From: Arthrobacter sp. FW305-BF8
GTDB lineage: Bacteria > Actinomycetota > Actinomycetes > Actinomycetales > Micrococcaceae
NCBI RefSeq assembly: GCF_021789315.1
Contig: NZ_CP084561.1
Span: 2,604,001 to 2,668,000, forward strand
DNA length: 64,000 bases
Reading direction: 5' to 3'
Below are positions 17,422-26,232 of this stretch, piece after piece. Positions within the stretch are counted from its first letter, which is position 1. Every line of letters starts with the position of its first letter. The translations under genes were made by a program, and so were the position numbers. The notes below the pieces were generated by a model. The model did no database searches. It was not told the origin of the DNA and saw only the letters and a program-made list of their open reading frames with translations.

Positions 17422-19506
17422 TTAGGGAGCGGTTGGGGAGCGCAGCGACTTCTCCGGCACGGGGGCTGTTCCGCTGGCACGCTGGACGCGGTAGTAATCC
17501 CGTGCCTCGTCCTGGCGGACCTTTTCGGCGCCGGTGGCGATGGCGGCGCGGAGGTGCGCCGGGCCGTAGCCGAAGGCATCCACAAGGTCCAGCGCATGCG
17601 GGCGCAGCTTGACCAGGAGCCGGTTTATGTAACCGCCTACCGTCCGTGCGCGCTGCATCGAGAGCCTGCCGTTCATCAGGTACCAGGAGAGGTTGTCCTC
17701 GATGAGGGATAGCCCAAAAAGATCCCGTAGCCAGGTCAGCACAGTCCTGGTTCCGGGATCCGTGACTTTGTCCAGCGCCTCGGTGAAGGCTTCCCACTGC
17801 AGGAGTTCGGCGTGTGCCCGGGCGGCGTCGATGAGCTCGTCCTGGTGCTGGTTGAACACCGCTGACGCCTCGCGCTGCGGAAGCCGGTTGGCCCCCCTGA
17901 GGGCAGCGGCCGCTTCGGCAACCATCGTCTGGACGCGGTCGGTGAGCAGGGCACGTTGGCTTTCCTCGTCGCGGAGGGCAATGGCGGCCTTCTGGACGGA
18001 GCCGGTGTCAGCCACAAACTGTGCCACCTGGCGCAGGCCCGTGCGGTGGACGGCGGTACCGGCTGCTTGGTTCACCACATAGCGTGCCAGCACGCCGAAG
18101 GTGGCGCTGCGGAATTCCTTGGCATAGTCGGCCAGCAGCCGCTTGGCCACGAGCTGCAGCAGGACGGTGTTGTCGCCTTCGAACGTGACGTAAACGTCCA
18201 GGTCAGCGCGGAGCGAGGCGAAGCGGTTCTCGATCAGGAACCCGGCTCCGCCGCAGGCTTCCCGGCATTCCTGCAGCGTATCCAGTGCGTGCCAGGTGCT
18301 TAGCGGCTTCAGCGCCGCAGCGAGGGTTTCCAAGTCCTGGCGGTCCTCGTCGGAATCATGGGCGCCGGAAAAGACGTCGTCCAGCTTTTCGAGCAGCTGA
18401 TCATGAGCGAAGCCCGCGGCGTACGTGGTGGCCAGCCGGGTGAAGAGCCGGCGCTGGTGCCGCTGGTAGTCCAGCAGCACCTCTTCCTCGACGGGGGATG
18501 AGGCGTTGAACTGCCGCCGTTCGGTTGCGTAGGTGATGGCGGTCTTCAGGGCGAGCTTGGACGCGGCGACGGCGGCACCGTCCAGGCTCACGCGGCCCTG
18601 CACCAGCGTGCCGAGCATGGTGAAGAACCGGCGTCCGGGGCTCGCGATGGGCGAGCTGTAGTTGCCTTCGGCATCCACATCGCCGTAGCGGTTGAGCAGG
18701 TTGGTGCGGGGCACACGGACATGGTTGAAGTGCAGCCGGCCGTTGTCGATGCCGTTGAGCCCGCCCTTGACGCCGTCGTCCTCGCCGCCGATCCCCGGCA
18801 GGAACGCCTTGCTGACGGGGTCGCGCAGGTCCACGTAGAACGCGTGCACGCCGTGGTTGACCCCGCGTGTCACGAGCTGGGCGAACACCACGGCACCGAG
18901 CCCGTCGACGGCCGCGTTGCCGATGTAGTCCTTCCAGGCGGCACGGAACGGGGTGTGGATCACGAACTCCTGCGCGTCCGGATCGTAGGTTGCCGTGGTG
19001 GCGATGCTGGCGACGTCCGAACCGTGTCCGGTCTCGGTCATGGCGAAGCAGCCCGGGATGTCCAGGTTCATGATGCCGGGCAGCCACTTCCGGTGGTGCT
19101 CCGCCGTGCCCAAATGCATCACGGCCGAGCCGAACAGGCCCCACTGCACACCGGCTTTGATCTGCAGGGACGGGTCAGCGGTGACCAGTTCCTCGAATCC
19201 GGCGATGTTGCCGCCGTGGTCGTCGGATCCGCCGAAGCTAGCAGGGAAGGCGCGGTGCACGGCGCCGCAGTCCACCAGGTGCTTCAGCTGGCCGAAGGTG
19301 CGCTGACGGTGCTCCGTGTGCGTAAGCCCTTCCGCCTTGTGCAGCTCCTCGCGGGCCGCCAGCTCACGCGCCTGCCGGCGGACGTCGGCCCACCGGCCCA
19401 GCAACAGCTCACCCAGGGCAGCGACGTCGACGGCGGGCGATGGGCCTGCCATCCCGGCTGCTGCTGCATGGGTGGTGCCCGCCGGGCGGTCCGCTACTTC
19501 AGTCAT
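17422..19506 (-). CDS. Acyl-CoA dehydrogenase/oxidase (long FadE form)
   Basis: A flavoenzyme of about 694 residues, longer than ordinary acyl-CoA dehydrogenases (about 380) and close to acyl-CoA oxidase size. The FAD-site motif FAMTETGHGSDVASI and the region GRVSLDGAAVAASKLALKTA are typical. ECREACGGAGFLIENR holds the substrate-channel helix; the catalytic Glu was not placed. It introduces the 2,3 double bond in acyl-CoA. ATG 19506 (MTEVADRP) is preferred because the longer frame would run into tetR. It is transcribed with tetR and divergent from the thiolase-reductase-hydratase operon, resembling the M. tuberculosis fadE5 locus. Confidence 0.92.
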   Translation of the reverse strand: MTEVADRPAGTTHAAAAGMAGPSPAVDVAALGELLLGRWADVRRQARELAAREELHKAEGLTHTEHRQRTFGQLKHLVDCGAVHRAFPASFGGSDDHGGNIAGFEELVTADPSLQIKAGVQWGLFGSAVMHLGTAEHHRKWLPGIMNLDIPGCFAMTETGHGSDVASIATTATYDPDAQEFVIHTPFRAAWKDYIGNAAVDGLGAVVFAQLVTRGVNHGVHAFYVDLRDPVSKAFLPGIGGEDDGVKGGLNGIDNGRLHFNHVRVPRTNLLNRYGDVDAEGNYSSPIASPGRRFFTMLGTLVQGRVSLDGAAVAASKLALKTAITYATERRQFNASSPVEEEVLLDYQRHQRRLFTRLATTYAAGFAHDQLLEKLDDVFSGAHDSDEDRQDLETLAAALKPLSTWHALDTLQECREACGGAGFLIENRFASLRADLDVYVTFEGDNTVLLQLVAKRLLADYAKEFRSATFGVLARYVVNQAAGTAVHRTGLRQVAQFVADTGSVQKAAIALRDEESQRALLTDRVQTMVAEAAAALRGANRLPQREASAVFNQHQDELIDAARAHAELLQWEAFTEALDKVTDPGTRTVLTWLRDLFGLSLIEDNLSWYLMNGRLSMQRARTVGGYINRLLVKLRPHALDLVDAFGYGPAHLRAAIATGAEKVRQDEARDYYRVQRASGTAPVPEKSLRSPTAP

Positions 19507-19558
19507 GTCGATCCCTTCGTTGGTACTGGTCCCTCGTTGCTTCTGGCAGGTTTCGGTG

Positions 19559-20239
19559 CTACTGAATGTCCCTGAGTTCCGGCGCGATGCCGACACACAG
19601 CCAGTCGGTGATCTGCCGCGCCATGGTTTCCTGGTCCGGCTTGGCGGGGGAGTCCGGGCTGGCCAGCCACTGCTCGCCGGCGTTGCGGACCAAGCCGATA
19701 GCGGCGTTGGGCCAGTAGCCGATCACGGACTCCCTGCCTTCGCCGAGATGAGTGCGCATGGGCGTGGCAATCATGTCTGCAATGGCCTCAAAGAAGTGGC
19801 CCAGGGCACCGGCCGTCGTAATGGTGGTGGGACCGCCGTCGGACTCCGCAGCGGAGTATCGCGTCACAAAGATGTAGACGTTGGGGCTGGTTTCAGCCAT
19901 CTGGAGGTAGGCCGAGACCATGGCGAACAAGCCCTCGCGGGGTGTCTGCGCGCTTTGCGCCGCCTCCCTGATGCGCTGCTGCATCTGTCCCAGCACCACT
20001 TCGCCCACCGCCTGCTGCAGCCCGGCCTTGTCTCCGAAGTACCGGTAGAACACGGACTTCGACGTGCCGGCCGCCGCGGCAATGTCCTCCATGGAGGCGT
20101 CGCTGCCGAGCATGTGCACCGCCCGCCGGGCAGCCTTGATGAGTTCCCGCCGGCGTTCTTCGCGGTGCCCCTGCCAGCGCGAGGCGCGGCCGTCCACAGG
20201 TTCTGAGGAGGAGTCCGGAGCCGCGGGCGGAGAAGTCAT
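19559..20239 (-). CDS. TetR-family repressor of the fatty-acid locus
   Basis: A TetR-type regulator of about 226 residues. The helix-turn-helix is at the N-terminus (MEDIAAAAGTSKSVFYRYFG), and the C-terminal ligand domain is helical with no recognisable effector signature. It sits 52 bp upstream of the acyl-CoA dehydrogenase gene and faces the thiolase operon. A perfect inverted repeat lies at its own start (20245-20277), so it probably represses both directions and senses an acyl-CoA. ATG 20239 is used; GTG 20245 is an in-frame alternative that lies in the operator. Confidence 0.9.
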   Translation of the reverse strand: MTSPPAAPDSSSEPVDGRASRWQGHREERRRELIKAARRAVHMLGSDASMEDIAAAAGTSKSVFYRYFGDKAGLQQAVGEVVLGQMQQRIREAAQSAQTPREGLFAMVSAYLQMAETSPNVYIFVTRYSAAESDGGPTTITTAGALGHFFEAIADMIATPMRTHLGEGRESVIGYWPNAAIGLVRNAGEQWLASPDSPAKPDQETMARQITDWLCVGIAPELRDIQ

Positions 20240-20244
20240 GTTCA

Positions 20245-20277
20245 CGATACCCAGCGTATCAGGTACGCTGGGTATCG
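20245..20277. promoter_or_regulatory. TetR operator, 14-bp perfect arms
   Basis: CGATACCCAGCGTA (20245-20258) and TACGCTGGGTATCG (20264-20277) are exact inverse complements around a 5-bp spacer. The site is in the divergent tetR/thiolase intergenic region, touching the tetR start and ending 29 bp before the thiolase start. Confidence 0.8.
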
Positions 20278-20306
20278 ATAATCAGCCGGATCAAAGGAGA
20301 TAGCAC

Positions 20307-21659
20307 ATGCCCGTGGATGGACAGCCTCAAACCGTGCGGAAGGCCGTGGTGGTCGGCGGCAACAGGATCCCGTTCGCCCGGACGGGCGGTGCGTACACCA
20401 AGTCATCCAACCAGGACATGCTCACCGCAGCCCTGGACGGCCTGATCGCCCGCTTCGGCCTGCAGGAGGAGCGCATCGGCGAGGTGGCCGCGGGCGCCGT
20501 CCTCAAGCATTCCCGGGACTTCAACCTGACGCGTGAAGCAGTCCTCGGCTCGGCGCTGTCACCGGAAACTCCCGCCTACGATCTCCAGCAGGCCTGCGCC
20601 ACCGGCCTGGAAACAGTATTGGGCCTGGCCAACAAGATCAGGCTCGGCCAGCTGGACTCGGCCATCGCGGGCGGCGTGGACTCCGCCTCCGATGCCCCCA
20701 TTGCCGTCAGCGAAGGCCTGCGCGAGGTGCTGCTGGACCTCAGCCGCGCCAAGACACTCCCGCAGCGGCTTCAGATCCTGGCCCGGCTCCGCCCCAAGGA
20801 CCTCGCCCCGGACGCGCCGAATACCGGCGAGCCCAGGACCGGACTGTCGATGGGTGAGCACCAGGCCCTGACCACGGCCCAGTGGAACATCTCCCGTGAG
20901 GCGCAGGACGAGCTCGCCCTCAATAGCCACCGGAACCTCGCGGCCGCCTACGATGCCGGGTTCTTCGATGATCTCCTCACGCCCTACCGCGGTCTCACCC
21001 GGGACTCCAACCTCAGGCCGGACACGAGCCCCGAGAAGCTGGCGTCGCTGAAGCCCGTATTCGGCCGGAACCTGGGCTCCGAAGCCACCATGACGGCCGG
21101 CAACTCCACGCCGCTGACGGACGGCGCCTCCACGGTGCTGCTCGCTTCGGAGGACTGGGCGGACGCGCACGACCTGCCCAAGCTCGCCACCGTCCTGGAC
21201 GGCGAGGCAGCCGCCGTCGATTTCGTCCACGGCAAGGACGGGCTGCTCATGGCGCCGGTGTTCGCAGTCCCGCGCCTGCTGGCACGCAACGGCCTCACCC
21301 TGGATGACATCGACTTCTTCGAGATCCACGAAGCCTTTGCCGGGACGGTGCTGAGCACCCTCGCCGCCTGGGAGGACGACAAGTTCGGCCGCGAGCGCCT
21401 CGGGCTCGATGGTGCCTTCGGCAAGGTTGACCGCTCCAGGCTGAACGTCAACGGCTCGTCGCTGGCCGCCGGGCACCCGTTTGCTGCCACCGGCGGCCGC
21501 ATCGTGGCCACGCTGGCTAAAATTCTGCATGAAAAGGGCACTTCCGGCGGGCGCCCCGCACTGGGGCTCGTGTCCGTCTGTGCCGCCGGCGGCCAGGGCG
21601 TCGTCGCGCTGCTTGAGGCGTACACGGAAGGCAACACCCTGGGGGACATCCATGACTGA
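20307..21659 (+). CDS. Acetyl-CoA C-acyltransferase (thiolase, FadA2/FadI type)
   Basis: A 450-residue thiolase that cleaves 3-ketoacyl-CoA in beta-oxidation or condenses acyl-CoAs in reverse. The nucleophile is C97 in LQQACATGLE. The catalytic histidines are in FFEIHEAFAG and SLAAGHPFAATG, and the second cysteine in VSVCAAGGQG. The length of 450 matches the long FadI/FadA2 group rather than the 390-residue FadA. It is the first gene of a three-gene operon; the end overlaps the reductase start by 8 bp. Confidence 0.94.
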   Translation: MPVDGQPQTVRKAVVVGGNRIPFARTGGAYTKSSNQDMLTAALDGLIARFGLQEERIGEVAAGAVLKHSRDFNLTREAVLGSALSPETPAYDLQQACATGLETVLGLANKIRLGQLDSAIAGGVDSASDAPIAVSEGLREVLLDLSRAKTLPQRLQILARLRPKDLAPDAPNTGEPRTGLSMGEHQALTTAQWNISREAQDELALNSHRNLAAAYDAGFFDDLLTPYRGLTRDSNLRPDTSPEKLASLKPVFGRNLGSEATMTAGNSTPLTDGASTVLLASEDWADAHDLPKLATVLDGEAAAVDFVHGKDGLLMAPVFAVPRLLARNGLTLDDIDFFEIHEAFAGTVLSTLAAWEDDKFGRERLGLDGAFGKVDRSRLNVNGSSLAAGHPFAATGGRIVATLAKILHEKGTSGGRPALGLVSVCAAGGQGVVALLEAYTEGNTLGDIHD

Positions 21660-22986
21660 CACCTACGCAAAGCTGGTCAGCCACGGCCTCGGAAGGGACC
21701 TGGCCCGGAAGCTCGGCTTGCCGCAGCCGACTGAGCTTCGGCGCTACCAGCCGGGCCAGCCGCTGATCGACGGACCAGTCCTGGTGGGCGGCTCCGGACC
21801 AGGCGCAGACGGGATCGCGGCGGCGCTGCTTTCTTGGGGCCTCGACGTCCGCCGCCACACTGTTCCCAAGGAAAAGCTTGGCGGAATCGTGCTGGTCCTT
21901 GATGACGTCGAAGCGCCTGCCGACCTGGAGCAGCCGGTCCTGGCGGCAGCGCCGTCACTTCGTGATCTTGCCCCCGGCGGACGCGTGGTGACTGTCTCGC
22001 GCGTCCCCGGCGGAACGCCGGCCATCGCCGCCGCCAGGCAAGGCGTGGACGGGCTGCTGCGTTCCCTGGCCAAGGAACTGCGCGCGGGCGCCACCGGCAA
22101 CGGCATCCTCCTGGAAGAAGACATCAGTCCCACCGCCCCGTCAGCCCTGGGCGCCCTGCGCTTCTTCCTGTCCGGCCGGTCAGCGTTCGTGGACGGCCAG
22201 TTCGTCCGCGTCAGTTCCGCGGAGGGCAGGGTGCCCGACGACGCCGACGCACCGCTTGCGGGAAAGGTCGCCGTGGTGACCGGCGCGGCCCGGGGGATCG
22301 GGGCCGCCATCGCCCGGACACTGCACCGCGACGGCGCCACCGTGGTGGCGGTGGACGTTCCCGCGGCCGGGGACCACCTGGCGGAGGTCGCTAACAGCAT
22401 CCGCGGGACCGCGCTGCAGCTGGACATCACCCGCGACGATGCCGGGCAACGAATCATTGACCATGCCGTGCAGCGCCACGGCCGGCTCGACGTCGTGGTC
22501 CACAATGCCGGCATCACCCGGGACAAGCTGCTGGTCAACATGGACCAGCCCCGCTGGGGTTCGGTCATCAATGTGAACATCGCCGCCCAGCTGCGCATCA
22601 ACGACGCGCTCCTGGCCTCCGAGCACTTCCGTTCCGCGCCGCGCATCGTTTCGGTTGCCTCCACGAGCGGCATTGCCGGCAACCGCGGACAGACCAACTA
22701 TGCGGCATCCAAGGGCGGGGTGATGGGCATGGTCAGGGCCACCGCGCCGCTGCTTGCGGAATACGGAGGTTCGATCAATGCCGTGGCGCCTGGCTTCATC
22801 GAAACAGAGATGACCGCCCGGATTCCCTTCGCCACCCGGGAGATTGCCCGGCGGCTGAATTCCCTGCAGCAGGGCGGGCGGCCGGAGGACGTCGCCGAGG
22901 CTATTTCCTTCCTCGCCGGCGATTCCGCAGGAGGCGTTTCCGGACAGGTACTGAGGGTGTGCGGACAAAACCTGGTGGGGGCATGA
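21652..22986 (+). CDS. High-molecular-weight 3-oxoacyl reductase (FabG4 type)
   Basis: A 444-residue SDR. An N-terminal pseudo-Rossmann domain (about residues 1-200, with GGSGPGADGIAAAL) precedes a complete C-terminal SDR domain: VVTGAARGIGAAIA, HNAGITRDKLLVNM, then Ser in VSVASTSGIAGNRGQ and YAASK as YxxxK. This two-domain form is FabG4 (M. tuberculosis Rv0242c), which reduces 3-oxoacyl-CoA. ATG 21652 lies in the end of the thiolase gene, and its own end overlaps the MaoC gene by 4 bp. Confidence 0.93.
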   Translation: MTDTYAKLVSHGLGRDLARKLGLPQPTELRRYQPGQPLIDGPVLVGGSGPGADGIAAALLSWGLDVRRHTVPKEKLGGIVLVLDDVEAPADLEQPVLAAAPSLRDLAPGGRVVTVSRVPGGTPAIAAARQGVDGLLRSLAKELRAGATGNGILLEEDISPTAPSALGALRFFLSGRSAFVDGQFVRVSSAEGRVPDDADAPLAGKVAVVTGAARGIGAAIARTLHRDGATVVAVDVPAAGDHLAEVANSIRGTALQLDITRDDAGQRIIDHAVQRHGRLDVVVHNAGITRDKLLVNMDQPRWGSVINVNIAAQLRINDALLASEHFRSAPRIVSVASTSGIAGNRGQTNYAASKGGVMGMVRATAPLLAEYGGSINAVAPGFIETEMTARIPFATREIARRLNSLQQGGRPEDVAEAISFLAGDSAGGVSGQVLRVCGQNLVGA

Positions 22987-23894
22987 CCGGCGCCCAGCCC
23001 CGCATCCTGGGAGAAATGCCGTCCCTCTCCAAGCTGTATGTGAACGCGGCGGCCACGGCGGCGCGCCGCCGGATCCTGGGCTCACATGCCGCCGTCGTGC
23101 TGCCCGCCGTGAGCCACGAAGTCCGGGACGTCCGTCCCGACGTCGAAAACCTCACGGCGTACCAGCACCTGCTGGGTGAGACTGCCAGTGACGTGCTGCC
23201 GGCAGGGTTCATCCATGCCCTGGCGTTCCCCGTGGCCATGAGCGTCATGAACCGCGAGGACTTCCCGCTGCCACTGCTGGGGATGATCCATCTGCGGAAC
23301 GTGATTGAGTACCGCAGGCCGGTCAGGTTCACGGAACCGCTGGACATTGTGGCCAGGGCGGAAAGGCTTCGCGCACACCGCGCCGGAACACAGCTGGACA
23401 TCGTGGCGGAGGTACGCGCTTCCGGTGGCGGCGACATCTGCTGGAGCGGAGTGTCCACCTACCTGGCCAAGGGCGTGTTCCTGCCCGGCATCGACAAGGC
23501 CTCGGCGGCAGTCGCGCCAAAGGATTTTTCGGCTCCGGACCCTACGGCCCTCTGGCAGCTCGGCGTGGACACCGGCCGTGCCTACGCTGCCGTGTCCGGG
23601 GACTTCAACCCGATCCACCTGAGTGTGCTTTCCGCCAAGGCACTGGGCCTGCGCCGGTCCATCGCCCACGGCATGTACCTGGCGTCGCGGGCGCTGGCGG
23701 ACGTGGGCGCGGCCAAAGGCGACGCGTTCCGCTGGGAGGTGGCGTTCGAGGCCCCGGTTTTCCTTCCCGCACGGGTGGCGCTGGACATTTCGACGGCGGA
23801 GGCCGGGGACGGCGGCTGGCTGCGGTCCGGCTACGTGGCCTGGAGTCCGCGGTCCGGCCGCAAGCACTTCAGCGGGTCGGTGGCGGCGCTCTAG
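22983..23894 (+). CDS. MaoC-like enoyl-CoA hydratase / 3-hydroxyacyl dehydratase (HtdX type)
   Basis: A double hot-dog protein of about 303 residues. The hydratase motif SGDFNPIHLS carries the Asp-His catalytic pair, followed by RSIAHGMYLASRALADVG. Such proteins interconvert enoyl-CoA and 3-hydroxyacyl-CoA. With thiolase and FabG4-type reductase in front and an acyl-CoA dehydrogenase across the operator, the locus supplies all four steps of a beta-oxidation or elongation cycle. ATG 22983 overlaps the previous stop (ATGA). Confidence 0.92.
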   Translation: MTGAQPRILGEMPSLSKLYVNAAATAARRRILGSHAAVVLPAVSHEVRDVRPDVENLTAYQHLLGETASDVLPAGFIHALAFPVAMSVMNREDFPLPLLGMIHLRNVIEYRRPVRFTEPLDIVARAERLRAHRAGTQLDIVAEVRASGGGDICWSGVSTYLAKGVFLPGIDKASAAVAPKDFSAPDPTALWQLGVDTGRAYAAVSGDFNPIHLSVLSAKALGLRRSIAHGMYLASRALADVGAAKGDAFRWEVAFEAPVFLPARVALDISTAEAGDGGWLRSGYVAWSPRSGRKHFSGSVAAL

Positions 23895-23931
23895 CACGGG
23901 AATGCCTCAGCCCGCGCGGGTGCAGCCGGGG

Positions 23932-25053
23932 CTACGTGCCGTTGGGGTTGGCGACCCGAAGGATGCGGTGCAGGCTAAGCAGGATTGATCCTGCCGCGCT
24001 CGGGGTGCCGGCCCCGTTGCCTTCGGCGGCGGTGCGGTCTTCGAGCGAGGCGACCGCCGCATGGGCTGCCTGGAACAGCTCCACCTGTCGTTCGGCGTCG
24101 TCCTCCTCTGCCGAACGGAGCACCTCACCCACGGCAGTAAGGGCCTCCGCAAGCGGTTCGCTGTAGGGCAGGGGGATAGTGAAGGGCATGTCCTCGCTCC
24201 AGATGACGTCGGCAAGCACCTCGGTCATGTCCTGGATGTGGAAGGTGATCTGCTCAAGGTCGCGGACGCTCTGGTAGTCCTTGTCCACGTCGCGCGGATG
24301 GAAGCGGCGCCGCGGATTGGCCTCCCGGCTGGCGTCCGCCTTCTGCACCGCTGCCCGTACGGAGCGGGCTGACTGCGCCAGGTCCTCGGACCGGCGCGAC
24401 CAGTCCTCATGTTCCGGAGGCCATTGTTCGTGCATGGCCGTCCCCATATCGTGCAGCTGGCGTGCGAGCGACAACCGGAGCTCCGCGAGGCTCAGGGCGG
24501 CGGCGTTGAAATGCAGCGGTGGAAAGACCAGCAGGTTGACGGCGACGCCGACCACCACGCCCACGCCCATCTGCAGCAGGTAGCCGTAGGAGAAGTCGTC
24601 CGGGTTCTGCCTGCCCACCAGCAGCACCAGCAGGGCCGCCGTCGGAATCCAGTCCCGGCCCGCGCCCAGGCGCGGAAGCCCCGCGAGCAGCACGCCGAAT
24701 GCCATGACCACTGCCACGCTGAGTGGCGTGGCGCCGAAACTGAGCAGGAGAAATGCCAGGGCGATGCCCGCACCCAGTCCCACCAGGGTCTGGAGACCCT
24801 GACGCATCGAACCGGACACGTTCTCGTACATCACCACCAGGGCGCCGAGCGGGGCGTAATACGCGTAGTGGGCGGCGGCCCCGGGCATGAAGGGTGCCAC
24901 CCAGAACGCGATACCCGCCGCAAGACCCGCCTTGGCGGCAAGTTGAAGGCGCGGCGCGGCGAGGGCGCGGGCAACCCTGGTGGACACTGACCGCCAGACC
25001 CTGCGCGGCAGGGGATCACGGGCAGCTGCCTGGTGCTGTTTCGAGGTGCTCAT
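23932..25053 (-). CDS. FUSC-family membrane protein
   Basis: A 373-residue protein. About six closely spaced membrane helices lie in residues 40-170, including AAHYAYYAPLGALVVMYENV and a turn GRDWIPTAALLVLLVGRQNP. A long soluble helical C-terminal half rich in charged residues follows. This is the FUSC/aromatic-acid-exporter-like (ArAE) layout. Family members export aromatic carboxylates or fusaric acid; the substrate is unknown here. It ends close to the hydratase gene in convergent orientation and lies 18 bp downstream of the quinone-reductase-like gene on the same strand. Confidence 0.85.
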   Translation of the reverse strand: MSTSKQHQAAARDPLPRRVWRSVSTRVARALAAPRLQLAAKAGLAAGIAFWVAPFMPGAAAHYAYYAPLGALVVMYENVSGSMRQGLQTLVGLGAGIALAFLLLSFGATPLSVAVVMAFGVLLAGLPRLGAGRDWIPTAALLVLLVGRQNPDDFSYGYLLQMGVGVVVGVAVNLLVFPPLHFNAAALSLAELRLSLARQLHDMGTAMHEQWPPEHEDWSRRSEDLAQSARSVRAAVQKADASREANPRRRFHPRDVDKDYQSVRDLEQITFHIQDMTEVLADVIWSEDMPFTIPLPYSEPLAEALTAVGEVLRSAEEDDAERQVELFQAAHAAVASLEDRTAAEGNGAGTPSAAGSILLSLHRILRVANPNGT

Positions 25054-25071
25054 CGGGCCCCGCGCGCGGCG

Positions 25072-26223
25072 CTATCCGGCTCCGTGGCCGGCGGCCACTT
25101 CCTCGCCCGCCTTCACCGGGCCGGGAGGTGTGCCGTCGCCGAAGGGGCTCCCGCCCAGGGACTCCCTGCCATGGGGGGTCAGCCAGCCGGACAGCTCCGG
25201 GCCCGCGGGAACGATCTGCGTGGGGTTAATGTCCTCGTGCACTATGTAGTAGTGCTGCTTGATCTGCACGAAGTCGATGGTGTCCCCGAAGCCGGGCGTT
25301 TGGAACAGGTCCCGGGCGTAACCCCACAGCGCCGGCATTTCGCTGAGCTTGTTCCGGTTGCACTTGAAGTGGCCGTGGTACACGGCATCGAAGCGCGCGA
25401 GGGTGGTGAAGAGCCGGACGTCCGCCTCGGTAATGGACTCGCCCACCAGGTATCTCTGGCCGCTGAGCCGTTCCTCGAGCCAGTCCATCGCGTTCCACAG
25501 ACGGGTGTAGGCGGCATCATAAGCCTCCTGGGACCCAGCGAAGCCACACCTGTAAACACCGTTGTTGACCTCGGTGAAAACCCGCTTGTTAACACTGTCG
25601 ATTTCCCCGCGCAGGTGTTCCGGGTACAGCTGCGGCGCGCCCGTCCGGTGGAACGCGGTCCATTCCGTGGAGAAGTCCAGCGTGATCTGGGGGTAGTTGT
25701 TGGTCACCACCGCGCCGCTGGCGATGTCCACCACAGCAGGAACTGTGATGCCGCGGGGGTAGTCCGGGAAGCGCCGGAAGTATGCCTGCTGCAGCCGCTC
25801 GATGCCCAGCACGGGGTCCTTGCCACCGGCGTCCAGGTCAAAGGTCCAGGACCGGGAATCGTGGGTGGGGCCGGGCTGGCCGAGGCTGATGACGTCCTCG
25901 AGCCCCAGGAGCCTGCGGACGATGACGGTGCGGTTGGCCCACGGGCATGCCCGCGCGGCAATCAGCCGGTAGCGCCCCGGTTCCACGGGCCAGCCTGGTT
26001 CACCGTTTTGGCCGGGTGTGCCGTCCCGGGTGATGCGGTCCTCGATGTAGTTGGTGTCCCGGTTGAACTCGCCGCCGGTGACGTACGCGCCCTTGGTGCT
26101 GTGTGGTTCTTTGCTGTGTGGTTCTTTGCTGCGGGGCTCGGCGCTGTGAAATTCGGTGCGTTGGGGTTCCCCCGCGTGGCGTCCCCCGCCGTGTGCTTCG
26201 ACTGTGCTGGTCTTCTCACTCAT
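25072..26223 (-). CDS. Glutathionyl-hydroquinone reductase-type GST (probably mycothiol-using)
   Basis: A 383-residue omega/xi-class glutathione transferase. The thioredoxin-like domain has the catalytic ACPWANR motif, followed by DLDAGGKDPVLG and a C-terminal helical domain with YLVGESITEADVRLFTTLARFD. Xi-class enzymes reduce S-conjugated hydroquinones. Actinobacteria usually lack glutathione, so mycothiol is the likely thiol (mshC lies at 54319); that is inference. Residues 20-45 are low complexity with repeated KEPHS, encoded by a 15-bp tandem repeat. The tail after residue 360 is Gly/Pro-rich. Confidence 0.88.
   Translation of the reverse strand: MSEKTSTVEAHGGGRHAGEPQRTEFHSAEPRSKEPHSKEPHSTKGAYVTGGEFNRDTNYIEDRITRDGTPGQNGEPGWPVEPGRYRLIAARACPWANRTVIVRRLLGLEDVISLGQPGPTHDSRSWTFDLDAGGKDPVLGIERLQQAYFRRFPDYPRGITVPAVVDIASGAVVTNNYPQITLDFSTEWTAFHRTGAPQLYPEHLRGEIDSVNKRVFTEVNNGVYRCGFAGSQEAYDAAYTRLWNAMDWLEERLSGQRYLVGESITEADVRLFTTLARFDAVYHGHFKCNRNKLSEMPALWGYARDLFQTPGFGDTIDFVQIKQHYYIVHEDINPTQIVPAGPELSGWLTPHGRESLGGSPFGDGTPPGPVKAGEEVAAGHGAG
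26099..26128 (-). repeat. 15-bp tandem repeat, two copies
   Basis: CTGTGTGGTTCTTTG occurs twice head to tail and encodes the doubled SKEPH in the N-terminal tail of the quinone-reductase-like protein. A third, diverged unit follows. Copy number changes would stay in frame. Confidence 0.9.
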
Positions 26224-26232
26224 GGTTCCAGA

